The notes: generated by a model from the letters alone, not told the origin. DNA of 64,000 bases from Flavobacteriaceae bacterium (GCA_018260565.1 JAGLAZ010000002.1:1-64000); one strand, 5' to 3'; numbered from the stretch's first letter, positions 1 to 8,063 are shown. Program-made: numbers and translations.

Positions 1-569
1 TGAAACCGAAAACACTACCTAAGAAATAGTACACTTTCTTTTGACGACATACAAATAATATTCAAAATCTTGGATAAATCTAAAGTCCAAGTCCTTCAGT
101 TTAACATCATTTTTAGAAACCTGAAACTTTATAAAAGCTTCTAAATCTTGTTTTATGTAAATGAATTTATCTAAAGTTGATTGTTTCAACTCAATTCCAA
201 TAAGCCTCCTTTGTTTTTCCAACCAAAGTGTATAAAATTCTAATAATCCATATTCTTTGATGGTAGTTTCACCTCGAAACTGCCTGTATATATCATTCGC
301 ATCAAATGGTTCATCTCTAACTTGTAAACACTGAATTAAGCCTGATTAATTTTATTTCTAATCAGGCTTAATTCAGTGTTTATAAAATTGGATTCTTCAT
401 TTGGAGGAAATGCTTTTTGTTTCTGTGCATTCCAATTTTTGGGATTAACGAATAATCCAGTTGAAAAAGGTTTTCTTTTAGCATCATATGTAATTCTGCA
501 TTCAATTGGACATTGTGTTTTTGCGTTAATTTTATTTCTCCTTAAAAGAAATAGAATAGAAATTTTCAT
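1..569 (-). pseudogene. Tyrosine recombinase (integrase) remnant, frameshifted and truncated
   Basis: Two pieces on the minus strand resemble the N-terminal half of a Bacteroidota mobile-element tyrosine recombinase. Positions 569-336 encode the Arm-type DNA-binding domain (start MKISILFLLRRNK, then a strand pattern ending INTELSLIRNKINQ). A frame change follows at about 336-340. In the new frame the reading runs from about 320 to 19 (RDEPFDANDIYRQF, then the SAM-like core-binding segment ending DLDFRFIQDFEYYL). It stops at a TAG at 19-21, just where the family normally continues with a conserved N-T-A segment. The catalytic domain is not in the window. The frameshift lies inside a perfect 24-bp inverted repeat (325-382). 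The gene points the same way as the neighbouring tRNA-Asn, a usual attachment target, so this is probably a relic of an integrated element whose body lies to the left. The domain match is from pattern recognition. Confidence 0.78.
325..382. repeat. Perfect 24-bp inverted repeat with 10-nt loop
   Basis: Positions 325-348 are the exact reverse complement of 359-382, separated by ten AT-rich bases. The hairpin lies inside the integrase remnant, at the point where its reading frame breaks. No T-run follows on either side, so it does not look like a terminator. Confidence 0.9.
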
Positions 570-584
570 TAAGAAATAAGATTT

Positions 585-632
585 AAAAATGGGTAACCTG
601 AGTTTTAAAATGGGTAACCTTAAGGGTAACCT
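585..632. repeat. Three short direct repeats GGGTAACCT upstream of integrase remnant
   Basis: GGGTAACCT occurs at 591-599, 612-620 and 624-632. The first two copies are preceded by a T/A-rich run ending AAAATG and are 21 bp apart; the third is 12 bp further on. They lie directly upstream of the integrase start at 569. Short direct repeats in this position can be arm-type recombinase sites or operator repeats; which applies here is not shown by the sequence. Confidence 0.6.
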
Positions 633-756
633 AAATTTCAGATTAATTAGAAGAAAATGAGAGAATCAAAAAAGAATAGAAGGACGGCAATGTATCTCAA
701 ACTACTATGAAATCAACAAAACACAAAAAAGACCCACATTACTGTAAGTCTTTCAG

Positions 757-830
757 CTCCTCCTGCTGGGCTCGAACCAGCGACCCTCTGATTAACAGTC
801 AGATGCTCTAACCAACTGAGCTAAGGAGGA
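757..830 (-). tRNA. tRNA-Asn (anticodon GTT)
   Basis: On the minus strand the cloverleaf reads: acceptor TCCTCCT paired with AGGAGGA, D-arm AGCTCAGTTGGTTAGAGC, anticodon arm with loop CTGTTAA (anticodon GTT), T-arm GCTGG-TTCGAGC-CCAGC, discriminator G. CCA is not encoded. Length is 74 nt. Its 3' end faces the integrase remnant, as expected for an integration target. Confidence 0.97.
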
Positions 831-893
831 AAATCCGCTTCCGAAAAAGCGTTTGCAAATATAAAAAAAATATTTTCTCAGCAAAAACTTTTT

Positions 894-2366
894 TTAATTT
901 TTTATTGCTCGTATTATATCCATCCCATTTGCGTACAACATAAGACCAAACAAGATGATCATTCCTGCTATCTGTGCTACTTCAAGGAATTTCTCGCTCG
1001 GCTTTCGGCGAGTAATCATTTCATACAATAGAAATAAAATATGCCCACCATCCAGTGCAGGAATAGGTAATAGATTCATCACCGCGAGCATAATACTGAT
1101 AAGCCCTGTAGTAAGCCAGAACTGATGCCCATCCCAGCTGGTAGGGAAAAGCTTAGCTATTGTGCCGAAGCCTCCCATTTGTGTCGCTCCCTTTGCAGTA
1201 AATACATATTTAAACTGCGTGATGAAATCCCGCACTAGATAATATCCATTATGGACGCCTTCTTCTAAACTTTCTCCGAGGTTTAATTCCTTGTGAGTAA
1301 AACTTTTTGAAAGTGAGCTAAGATCTGGCTTCGCCGCAATTCCTAATTTTTTTTCTTCATCTAAAAGTACCGTAGCCATCTTTTCTTCACCATTGGATAT
1401 ATACTGAATAAGCAGCGGCCCTTGCTGTGAATAGTGAAGGCGTTCCATAATATCATTGAAACTTTCTACTGGCTTCCCATCTATCTTGGTAATTTTATCT
1501 CCCTTTTTAATTCCTGCTTTTTGTGCTAAGGAGTTTGCCATCACTGTGTCTACCACAGTAGAGTTATTTTTAAGACTAAAGGCCTGCTCGCGTAATCCGT
1601 TTTTCCAAATATACATACCTATATCCTCCGGTACCGCAACTTCTGCTTTGCTGCCATCCTCTCTAAGGACGCCCACAGTTTTCACATCGCGTAATAGTAG
1701 CAATCTATTAATTTCAAGAGGATTATCCAGTGTTTTTCCATTGGTAGCGTAAGGAACATCTCCTTTATTAAACCCTATAGGCAATAACTTTTCTGACACA
1801 TGGATTTTACCGCGGAGGTTTTCAGCGGATATGACGTCCTTTCCCCAAACTGCTGCAATAGCGGTAAAAATTGCAAAGCCTAAAATCAGGTTCACAGTAA
1901 CGCCGCCTATCATGATGATGAGTCTTTGCCAAGCTGGCTTGCTACGGAATTCCCAAGGTTTGGGAGCTTGGTTTAGTTCGTTTTTATCCAGACTTTCATC
2001 TAACATACCTGCTATTTTTACATAGCCACCTAAGGGTATCCACCCGATTCCCCAAGTGGTGCATTCTTTATGTTTTCTCCAGTCGGTTTCCGGTAAACTT
2101 TCCGCATCTATGGGTACATCTATTGTTTTTCCTGAATCGTTTTTTGCTTTAACGGTATCTGGGAGATTTTTAGCAAATATTTTTGTTTGCCATTTACCAT
2201 TAATTTTTTTTGCTTTAAAAAGGGAAAAATCCCAATCGAAAAAAAGCATAAATTTCTCAATGCGTGTTCCAAAGAGCCGAGCCGGCAGAAAGTGTCCTAA
2301 TTCATGTAAAATAATAAGGAGCGACATGGAGAGTATCAGCTGAACGATGCGTATCGTTAGTTCCAT
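894..2366 (-). CDS. rseP: RIP zinc metalloprotease, RseP/site-2 protease family
   Basis: Intramembrane protease that cleaves transmembrane segments, classically anti-sigma factors. The zinc motif HELGHF sits at residues 21-26 in the first transmembrane helix. A central PDZ-like region follows (for example AGIKKGDKITKIDGKPV), and the C-terminal membrane motif NLLPIPALDGGH supplies the LDG element that completes the active site. At 490 residues the length is normal for the Bacteroidota form. I chose the ATG at 2366 because the ten extra upstream codons would run through a good -7 promoter box (2391-2398), and the protein then begins MELTIRIVQLIL as expected. It is divergent from the nitrilase-family gene on the other side. 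The substrate is unknown. Confidence 0.93.
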   Translation of the reverse strand: MELTIRIVQLILSMSLLIILHELGHFLPARLFGTRIEKFMLFFDWDFSLFKAKKINGKWQTKIFAKNLPDTVKAKNDSGKTIDVPIDAESLPETDWRKHKECTTWGIGWIPLGGYVKIAGMLDESLDKNELNQAPKPWEFRSKPAWQRLIIMIGGVTVNLILGFAIFTAIAAVWGKDVISAENLRGKIHVSEKLLPIGFNKGDVPYATNGKTLDNPLEINRLLLLRDVKTVGVLREDGSKAEVAVPEDIGMYIWKNGLREQAFSLKNNSTVVDTVMANSLAQKAGIKKGDKITKIDGKPVESFNDIMERLHYSQQGPLLIQYISNGEEKMATVLLDEEKKLGIAAKPDLSSLSKSFTHKELNLGESLEEGVHNGYYLVRDFITQFKYVFTAKGATQMGGFGTIAKLFPTSWDGHQFWLTTGLISIMLAVMNLLPIPALDGGHILFLLYEMITRRKPSEKFLEVAQIAGMIILFGLMLYANGMDIIRAIKN

Positions 2367-2390
2367 TTTTAGGTATAATTTTGTAGGTTG

Positions 2391-2398
2391 CAAATGTA
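2391..2398 (-). promoter_or_regulatory. Candidate -7 promoter box for rseP
   Basis: TACATTTG on the minus strand fits the Bacteroidota -7 consensus TAnnTTTG, 25 bp before the chosen rseP ATG. No convincing -33 TTTG at the usual distance was seen. Confidence 0.5.
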
Positions 2399-2457
2399 CT
2401 TATAACTTACTCAATTCGAGAATTGGCTATAAAATGACCCCCATTAAACAAAAAGGC

Positions 2458-3267
2458 ATGCCCGCAGTCCAAGAAAATCTTCATGTATTATGTTACAGTG
2501 CTAAACCTGAATGGGAAAATGCTGAGAAAAGTTTAGTGGATATAGAGCGGGATTTTGAAATTTATTTTAAAAATAATGCAATACCCGATTTACTTGTCTT
2601 GCCAGAAATGTTTGCCACAGGTTTTAGTATGAATACAGCTAAAGTGGCTGCACAGGAAGAAGTAATACTTTCCCACCTCAGATCATGGTCGAAAAATTAC
2701 AACTGTGCGATATATGGAAGTTTAGCAGTAGAGGAAAATGCGTACAAAAACAGAGGCTTTTTTATCCAGCCGGACGAAGATGAAACGCTATACGATAAAG
2801 TACATCTCTTTAGTTATTCTGGTGAGGACAAACACTATTCTCCGGGCAAAGAGGTAAAAATTGCAACATATAAAGGTTGGCGATTTTTACTCAATATATG
2901 TTATGATTTACGATTTCCCATATCCATATATAATCTTCAAAAACAATCTGGTGAAGCGCGCTATGATGTGTATTTGAATGTAGCAAACTGGCCCGAACCT
3001 AGAATTTCTGCTTGGGAAACTCTACTGAAGGCACGGGCGATAGAAAATCAGGCCTATAGTATTGGTTGTAATCGCAGCGGTACGGATGGGAATGGGCTAC
3101 ATTATCCCCTCAGCAGTTTTATATTTGATTTTTTGGGAGAGCCTATTCAAAGCGCCTTAAAAAATGAGTTGTTCCAAAGTGCAATATTGTATCTTTCTCA
3201 GTTACAAAACTTTAGAACAAAATACCCCTTCATACAAGATGAAAGGGCTGAGTTTACAAAAGATTAA
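2458..3267 (+). CDS. Carbon-nitrogen hydrolase, omega-amidase (YafV) type
   Basis: Nitrilase-superfamily amidohydrolase. The E-K-C catalytic triad is visible: Glu in VLPEMF (about residue 50), Lys in YDKVHLF (about 114) and Cys in NICYDLRFP (about 148). The FATGFSM and GEDKHYSPG segments are typical of the YafV/Nit2 group, which hydrolyses alpha-keto acid amides left by transamination of glutamine or methionine. At 270 residues the length fits. An upstream in-frame start would overlap the rseP promoter and 5' end and adds residues not expected in the family, so ATG 2458 is preferred (ATG 2434 is possible). The stop abuts the stop of the converging DUF4440 gene. Confidence 0.85.
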   Translation: MPAVQENLHVLCYSAKPEWENAEKSLVDIERDFEIYFKNNAIPDLLVLPEMFATGFSMNTAKVAAQEEVILSHLRSWSKNYNCAIYGSLAVEENAYKNRGFFIQPDEDETLYDKVHLFSYSGEDKHYSPGKEVKIATYKGWRFLLNICYDLRFPISIYNLQKQSGEARYDVYLNVANWPEPRISAWETLLKARAIENQAYSIGCNRSGTDGNGLHYPLSSFIFDFLGEPIQSALKNELFQSAILYLSQLQNFRTKYPFIQDERAEFTKD

Positions 3268-3678
3268 TCATTCCGTATGATCCGAAATAATCTTCCAAAT
3301 TCCTTTTTTCTTTTCGAATATTAAATCAAAAATTCCTCCCACCGGTTCCTCTCGGGCGAGCTCCCATTTTCCTAAAACTTGTGCATATTGTTTACCTAAT
3401 GGACGAACCACAATATCAGAAAAAGAGAGTTTTCCCATAATTTTCTGATTCGGATAGGATTTTTTATAATTAGAAAGCACCTTTTTGTAACCGTATACTA
3501 ATCCGTTTTTTCCAATAAAAAGTAAAGAATCAGATTCTGTATAGCCTTTCATAAATCCATCTAAATCTCCACGATTCCATGCCGCCTCTTGAACTTTTAA
3601 TACGTTCAAAATATCTGCTTTTTGCCCGAAAACAATACCAAATATTGAAAAAAAAAGTAGTAAAGCAATTTTTTTCAC
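3268..3678 (-). CDS. Secreted DUF4440/SnoaL-like (NTF2 fold) protein
   Basis: A 136-residue protein with an N-terminal signal peptide (MKKIALLLFFSIFGIVFGQ). An NTF2-like core follows: the helix QEAAWNRGDLDGFMKGY, a Y-x-S-D-S-L-L-F-I strand, and terminal strands around GGIFDLIFEKKKGIWKII. DUF4440 domains are small cone-shaped binding pockets whose roles are mostly unknown; some are enzymes. It overlaps the upstream thioredoxin gene by 4 nt, so the two are co-translated. It is probably periplasmic. No function is assigned. Confidence 0.72.
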   Translation of the reverse strand: MKKIALLLFFSIFGIVFGQKADILNVLKVQEAAWNRGDLDGFMKGYTESDSLLFIGKNGLVYGYKKVLSNYKKSYPNQKIMGKLSFSDIVVRPLGKQYAQVLGKWELAREEPVGGIFDLIFEKKKGIWKIISDHTE

Positions 3679-3974
3679 GATTGATCAGTAAGCAGTTCTG
3701 TTAAGGTATTTACATCATGTACGCCTTGCCCTTTCCATAAAACTTCAGAATTTTTAAAAAGTATTAATGTGGGTATGCTACGAACACTGTACTCTGCAGA
3801 TATACTGGGATATTTATCTACATCTATTTTTACGATTCGGGCTTTAGGGCCAATATTGGCTTTTACAGTTTCCAGCACGCTAGATTGTACTTTACACGGA
3901 CCACACCACTCGGCGAAAAAATCTACTAAAACTGGAGTCTCTGAGGCTATTAATTCTTGAAATTTTTGTGACAT
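3675..3974 (-). CDS. trxA: Thioredoxin
   Basis: A 99-residue thioredoxin fold with the redox motif WCGPC at residues 23-27, preceded by VLVDFFAE. The cis-proline segment RSIPTLILFKNSE follows. There is no signal peptide, so it is cytosolic and probably reduces disulfides in metabolic and repair enzymes. It sits between the Gre-like gene (5-nt gap) and the DUF4440 gene (4-nt overlap) in a minus-strand operon. It is slightly short at the N-terminus compared with E. coli TrxA. Whether it is the housekeeping thioredoxin cannot be told from this window. Confidence 0.92.
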   Translation of the reverse strand: MSQKFQELIASETPVLVDFFAEWCGPCKVQSSVLETVKANIGPKARIVKIDVDKYPSISAEYSVRSIPTLILFKNSEVLWKGQGVHDVNTLTELLTDQS

Positions 3975-3978
3975 AATG

Positions 3979-4404
3979 TTATAGAATATGTTTTACCGTA
4001 TACCTGTCATTTCCTAAAGTAAAAGATTTCCCCTCTTCCACTGAAGCTAATTCCGAGTAGGCAGGAGCCTCTTCTGAAACGCCTAAAACTTCCTTATCTC
4101 CAACTGAAAATCTTTGCATGCTGGCTCCCAAAACAAAAACTATATTGCCAGTGTCTATCATCTTAAGAGTATCCGCATCCTGTAAATAGTTTTTTTGAGC
4201 TATGGCTGCATCCAGCTGTTGCTGAAATCGTAATTGTAGATCTTTTGCCTGTGTTTGTTGGCTGAGATCTTCAGGATCCAATGTATCATCCTCATCTATA
4301 TCACTCGCGATATTATATCTTTTTACTTGCAAGCGAAGATTTTCTATTAAGGAATCTTGCTCTTCTAATAGGGCCTTGCTTATTTGTTCTCTGGTTATTT
4401 TCAT
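3979..4404 (-). CDS. Unknown protein with Gre-like layout (coiled coil plus C-terminal domain)
   Basis: 141 residues from the ATG at 4404. The N-terminal half (about 1-75) is a highly charged helical segment with an acidic turn (DIDEDDTLDPED) that could form an antiparallel coiled coil. The C-terminal half (about 85-141) looks like a small beta-rich domain ending G-K-S-F-T-L-G-N-D-R-Y-T-V-K-H-I-L, with an S-E-L-A segment. This outline recalls GreA/GreB-type RNA polymerase secondary-channel factors, but I cannot confirm homology. A start at 4455 would add residues that do not look coding. It is first in the operon with thioredoxin and the DUF4440 gene. Confidence 0.6.
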   Translation of the reverse strand: MKITREQISKALLEEQDSLIENLRLQVKRYNIASDIDEDDTLDPEDLSQQTQAKDLQLRFQQQLDAAIAQKNYLQDADTLKMIDTGNIVFVLGASMQRFSVGDKEVLGVSEEAPAYSELASVEEGKSFTLGNDRYTVKHIL

Positions 4405-4573
4405 TTTTCCAATATTACTATTATGTAAAAATAATGTAAAATTTTGTTTAAACATATCCTGATGGAAAAGAGGTATTGGCGGATAATGTTTCGATGATTT
4501 TAATAGACACTACACAATTGTTATTTTCTCAAAATACCATAAATTGCAAGGGTACAAAAAGTTTTCACCACCT

Positions 4574-6130
4574 ATGAGCACCCTAAATAAGCCTACTAAA
4601 CAAGAATTTTTATCTGAAATGTCAGATGCCTATACTCCTGCAGGAGATTCTCTCCTCATCGGGACGGCTATGCTGGACGGAGAAGTCCTTCCCGGTGCGG
4701 AGGTGCGTATTCCGCTAAAGACTCTAAACCGGCATGGGCTGATTGCAGGTGCTACCGGAACTGGAAAAACGAAAACCTTACAAGCTTTTATAGAGCAACT
4801 TTCTGAGAAAGGAATCCCTTCTTTGGTTTTGGATGTTAAAGGTGATTTATCTGGAATTGCTATGCCTGGACAAGAAAATCCTATTATCCGAGAACGCTAT
4901 GATAAAACAGGATACTTTTTTACTCCGCGAGGATTTCCTGTGGAACTGATGAGCATTAGTGGTGCGGAAGGTGTGCCATTGCGTGCCACTGCCACAGAAT
5001 TTGGGCCGGTGCTCATCAGTAAAATTTTAGGATTGAATGATACCCAATCCAGCATCATGTCTATCGTATTTAAGTTTGCAGATGATTCAGGATTGCCTTT
5101 AATAGATCTGGAAGACCTTAAAAAAACACTGAATTATCTAACTAATGACGATGCCGGCAAAGAGGCTTTAAAAAATTCCTATGGTGCTATATCTCCAGCG
5201 AGCTTAGGGGCTATTTTGCGTTCCATTGTAGCCTTAGAGCAACAAGGAGCAGGCACTTTCTTTGGTGAACCAAGCTTTGACGTGCAAGATTTACTGCATA
5301 CACGGGACGGTATGGGCGTAGTAAATATCCTCCGTGTAGGCGATATCCAAAACCAGCCACAGCTTTTTAGTACCTTTATGTTGTCTCTTTTTGCCGAAAT
5401 TTTTATGACTTTTCCAGAGGAAGGAGATTCCGGCAAACCCAAGCTAATGCTCTTTATAGATGAAGCACATTTAATCTTTAAACAAGCATCTAAAGCCTTA
5501 CTCAGCCAGATAGAAACGATGGTAAAACTGATCCGCTCCAAAGGGGTGGGCATCTATTTTATTACTCAAATTCCAGGTGATGTTCCGGAAGAAGTGCTAT
5601 CACAGTTGGGGCTCAAAATTCAACACGCACTTCGTGGGTTTACTGCAAAAGATAAAAAAGAAATAGATAAAGCAGTGGAGAATTATCCCAGCACGACCTA
5701 TTATGATGCAGGAGAACTTATCCAAAACTTAGGGATAGGCGAAGCCTTTCTCACCGCCTTGAATGAAAAGGGAATACCTACGCCTCTGGTACAGACTTTC
5801 CTTATTTCTCCTCAGTCCCGCATGGACACTTTAGAACTTGAGGAAGTACACAGTCTCTTGCAGGAATCCGTTTTGTATTCTAAATATAAAAACAGTGTAG
5901 ATAGGGAGTCTGCACGTGAAATGCTGACCCAAAGAATGGAACAAGCAGCAGCTACCATCCCTAATGCGCCTGCTAAAGCTGCAAAAGCTTCTCCTGTGCC
6001 TAAAGAACAGCCCTCTGCTATGGAAAATGTACTGAATAGCAAACTGGGGCGGACTTTTACCACAACTATCGCAAGAGAAGGTGCTAAATTTGTCCTTGGA
6101 ATGTTGGGTATAGGGGGCAGAAGAAGGTAA
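4574..6130 (+). CDS. HerA-like ATPase, DUF853 (YjgR) family
   Basis: P-loop ATPase of the HerA/FtsK superfamily. The Walker A motif GATGTGKT is at about residues 59-66 and the Walker B stretch LMLFIDEAH at about 291-299. A sensor-like FITQIPGDVPEEVLSQLG segment follows, typical of DUF853. The last 60 residues are an alanine/proline-rich linker and a short glycine/arginine-rich tail. E. coli YjgR is about 500 residues, so the length fits. The in-vivo role of this family is not well established; a DNA-translocating function is inferred from HerA. ATG 4574 is preferred over an upstream start because MSTLNKPTKQEF leads directly into the conserved part. Confidence 0.85.
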   Translation: MSTLNKPTKQEFLSEMSDAYTPAGDSLLIGTAMLDGEVLPGAEVRIPLKTLNRHGLIAGATGTGKTKTLQAFIEQLSEKGIPSLVLDVKGDLSGIAMPGQENPIIRERYDKTGYFFTPRGFPVELMSISGAEGVPLRATATEFGPVLISKILGLNDTQSSIMSIVFKFADDSGLPLIDLEDLKKTLNYLTNDDAGKEALKNSYGAISPASLGAILRSIVALEQQGAGTFFGEPSFDVQDLLHTRDGMGVVNILRVGDIQNQPQLFSTFMLSLFAEIFMTFPEEGDSGKPKLMLFIDEAHLIFKQASKALLSQIETMVKLIRSKGVGIYFITQIPGDVPEEVLSQLGLKIQHALRGFTAKDKKEIDKAVENYPSTTYYDAGELIQNLGIGEAFLTALNEKGIPTPLVQTFLISPQSRMDTLELEEVHSLLQESVLYSKYKNSVDRESAREMLTQRMEQAAATIPNAPAKAAKASPVPKEQPSAMENVLNSKLGRTFTTTIAREGAKFVLGMLGIGGRRR

Positions 6131-6193
6131 TTTAAAAATATCAATTATTTTTTGATATTGATATAACTGATTGATTGATAGAATGTTGCATGT

Positions 6194-6275
6194 GCGGCCC
6201 GACCTGAGTGGAGCTCATTTTATGAGGAGGAACGACGAAATAAAATAGCGGGAACGGAGGGCGGAACAGCCGCCC
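6194..6275 (+). repeat. Structured intergenic repeat, copy 1
   Basis: An element of 82 nt between the HerA-like ATPase and the exonuclease. Its left flank (6194-6216) and right flank (6247-6275) match copy 2 at 43680-43765 with two differences each. The centre differs in sequence but is self-complementary in both: here ATTTTAT pairs with ATAAAAT. GCGGC at the left end can pair with GCCGC at the right end, and GGGCGG can alternatively pair with CCGCCC within the right flank. This looks like a folded RNA or palindromic repeat. I recognise no family name. Strand is assigned arbitrarily. Confidence 0.75.
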
Positions 6276-6340
6276 AAAAAAAATAGTACTTACAACTAAG
6301 TCATTACCCCTTACCTTAGTATATCCAATATCGAATCGCT

Positions 6341-6348
6341 TATCTTTG
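6341..6348 (+). promoter_or_regulatory. Candidate -7 promoter box for the exonuclease gene
   Basis: TATCTTTG matches TAnnTTTG exactly and ends 17 bp before the TTG start at 6366, which supports that unusual start. No clear -33 box was seen. Confidence 0.5.
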
Positions 6349-6365
6349 GAAATAATTAATTTGTT

Positions 6366-7607
6366 TTGTACGCGGTACTGGATATAGAAGCCAATGGAGG
6401 AAAATTTGGCGAAGAAAAAATAATAGAAATTGCTGTTCTTCGATACGATGGCGAAAAAGTAACAGATGAACTTTTTGCCCTTGTAAACCCGGAAGCGAGC
6501 ATTAACCCATATGTGGAAAAGCTTACGGGAATCTATTCCCATCATCTGAAAAGTGCACCTAAATTTCCCCAAGTGGCACGCAGAATTTTAGAAATTACGG
6601 AGGGATGTATTTTGGTTGGCCATAATGTGGGCTTTGATTACCGGATGCTTCAGCAGTCTTTTCAAGATTTGGGTTATAGGTATGAACGTGAGACCATAGA
6701 TACGCTCCCTTTGGCAGAAAAACTGATACCGGGAATTCCCTCTTATGGTCTCTCTAAACTGTGCGATGCTCTGGCTATCCCGCTTCTAAAAGCGCACCGT
6801 GCAGGGGATGATGCTCGTGCTACGCTAGAATTATTCAAAATTTTATTGCTAAAGGACCCTTCAGGGGAAATATTTGCACAGCAAAAAGATTTGGAATATT
6901 CTAATATTCAGCTTAAAAGGTTAAAAAATTGGCTTAAGGAAGCTCCATTGGACCGAAGTATTGCTCACTTTCTGCATACCTCTGGGAAGACTAACCAACG
7001 ATTTTTTTCTTATACCAAAAATGATTTGGCAGATTTTTTAGGTAAAATGATACTACAATACCCAAAAGAAGTAGAAAATATAGAGAATATATCCTTTGAA
7101 AGAACTGGGAACCAGCTGTGCAGTGCCCTTATGTGCTATTCTAAATCGTTACATTTTTCTGTTCAGTTTCCTTATGAGCTTGTATTTCATGAAGGCGAAT
7201 GGGGCAAAACACCCCTTGATATAGAGCGTGTAAATCTCAAACAAAACCTTCTTGGGGAAACTGCACAGTTATGTTTACAGTCGGCAAGCCAGGCATCCAA
7301 ACTTATCCAGCATATTACATCTCAAAATTACACAGAATGGGAAAATGTAGCTGCCAGATCCAGTGTAAAGCATGATGAAAGCCTACTAATAGGGCATGGG
7401 AGAAATAGAGGTGAGAAATTATTTATTCACCAAAAACAAGGCATACCAAAAGCCTTTGGTTTTTATCAATTATTTCATCAAATATCCAGTGAAGAAAAAT
7501 TCCAATCGCGAGCTGTGATTTTGCCCGAGGAAGTTCCTTGGCAACTGATACAACTACTGCGCATGGGCCTATTACAGAAGAACTTACAGGAAAAAACCTT
7601 GGAATAA
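6366..7607 (+). CDS. DnaQ-type 3'-5' exonuclease with long C-terminal extension
   Basis: Residues 1-165 are a DEDD exonuclease domain: D6/E8 in VLDIEANGG, HNVGFDYRML for Exo II, and HRAGDDARAT for Exo III, the same layout as DNA polymerase III epsilon. The remaining 250 residues occupy the place where many Bacteroidota homologues carry a GIY-YIG nuclease. Here the GIY-YIG core residues are not visible; SIAHFLHTSGKTNQRFFSY stands where the G-x-Y and Y-x-G strands are expected, while the downstream ISFERTGNQLCSAL still resembles the ISFE-TG-ELxAL segment of that module. The start is TTG; no suitable ATG lies nearby and a -7 box sits 17 bp upstream. The 3' end overlaps ybeY by 24 nt, tail to tail. 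Confidence 0.82.
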   Translation: MYAVLDIEANGGKFGEEKIIEIAVLRYDGEKVTDELFALVNPEASINPYVEKLTGIYSHHLKSAPKFPQVARRILEITEGCILVGHNVGFDYRMLQQSFQDLGYRYERETIDTLPLAEKLIPGIPSYGLSKLCDALAIPLLKAHRAGDDARATLELFKILLLKDPSGEIFAQQKDLEYSNIQLKRLKNWLKEAPLDRSIAHFLHTSGKTNQRFFSYTKNDLADFLGKMILQYPKEVENIENISFERTGNQLCSALMCYSKSLHFSVQFPYELVFHEGEWGKTPLDIERVNLKQNLLGETAQLCLQSASQASKLIQHITSQNYTEWENVAARSSVKHDESLLIGHGRNRGEKLFIHQKQGIPKAFGFYQLFHQISSEEKFQSRAVILPEEVPWQLIQLLRMGLLQKNLQEKTLE

Positions 7608-8054
7608 ACTTTTTGTATTATTTATTGGAGCCTGAAGTTTATTGAGTATAATTTCCTCTTTACCTCGCATCTCTGCAGCTTCTAAGTCCGTCTTGTCCTT
7701 CTGACCTAAAAGATGTAAAAGACCGTGGCCCAGCACCCGTAAAAACTCCCGTTCTGCTGGTTCACCTAGGATTTGTGCATTTTCTATTACTCTATCTATT
7801 GAGATATACATTTCGCCAGAAATTGCATTAGCTCTGCAGGTATCGAAGGTAATAATATCTGTATACTCATCATGCTGAAGGAATTTCTTGTTTATTTCCA
7901 GAAGTTTTTCATCATCCAGAAAAATGTAGTTAAGCTGCTGAATTTTCTTTCCTGTTGAAAAATAATCAACTATAGAATGTAACCACTTCCGTATTTCTTC
8001 TGCTGTATTCTCCTCCCATTTAAAATGAGGGTAATCTGAATAAAAATCAATCAT
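7584..8054 (-). CDS. ybeY: Endoribonuclease YbeY (16S rRNA maturation)
   Basis: Metal-dependent endoribonuclease acting in 16S rRNA 3'-end maturation and ribosome quality control. The zinc motif reads HGLLHLLGQKDKT at about residues 110-122: the first two histidines are conserved, while the third ligand position has K-D as in other Bacteroidota rather than the usual D-H. The DIITFDT segment before it is also typical. Its 156 residues are a normal length. It lies 9 nt downstream of the patatin gene and is probably part of the minus-strand tdk-murF/alr-patatin-ybeY run. It converges on, and overlaps, the exonuclease gene. Confidence 0.9.
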   Translation of the reverse strand: MIDFYSDYPHFKWEENTAEEIRKWLHSIVDYFSTGKKIQQLNYIFLDDEKLLEINKKFLQHDEYTDIITFDTCRANAISGEMYISIDRVIENAQILGEPAEREFLRVLGHGLLHLLGQKDKTDLEAAEMRGKEEIILNKLQAPINNTKSLFQGFFL

Positions 8055-8063
8055 AATAATACT

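Noticed and set aside
5909-5924. CACGTGAAA inside the HerA-like ATPase gene as a fourth parS
   Set aside because: Only the right arm fits; the left arm differs at several positions and the site is not palindromic.
6137-6157. ATATCAA/TTGATAT hairpin after the HerA-like ATPase as a terminator
   Set aside because: Perfect 7-bp stem, but very AT-rich and with no T-run on the plus strand; too weak to call.
6141-6572. 143-residue open frame on the minus strand
   Set aside because: It runs across the structured repeat, a promoter box and the start of the exonuclease gene, and the translation is low-complexity; it is a shadow frame.
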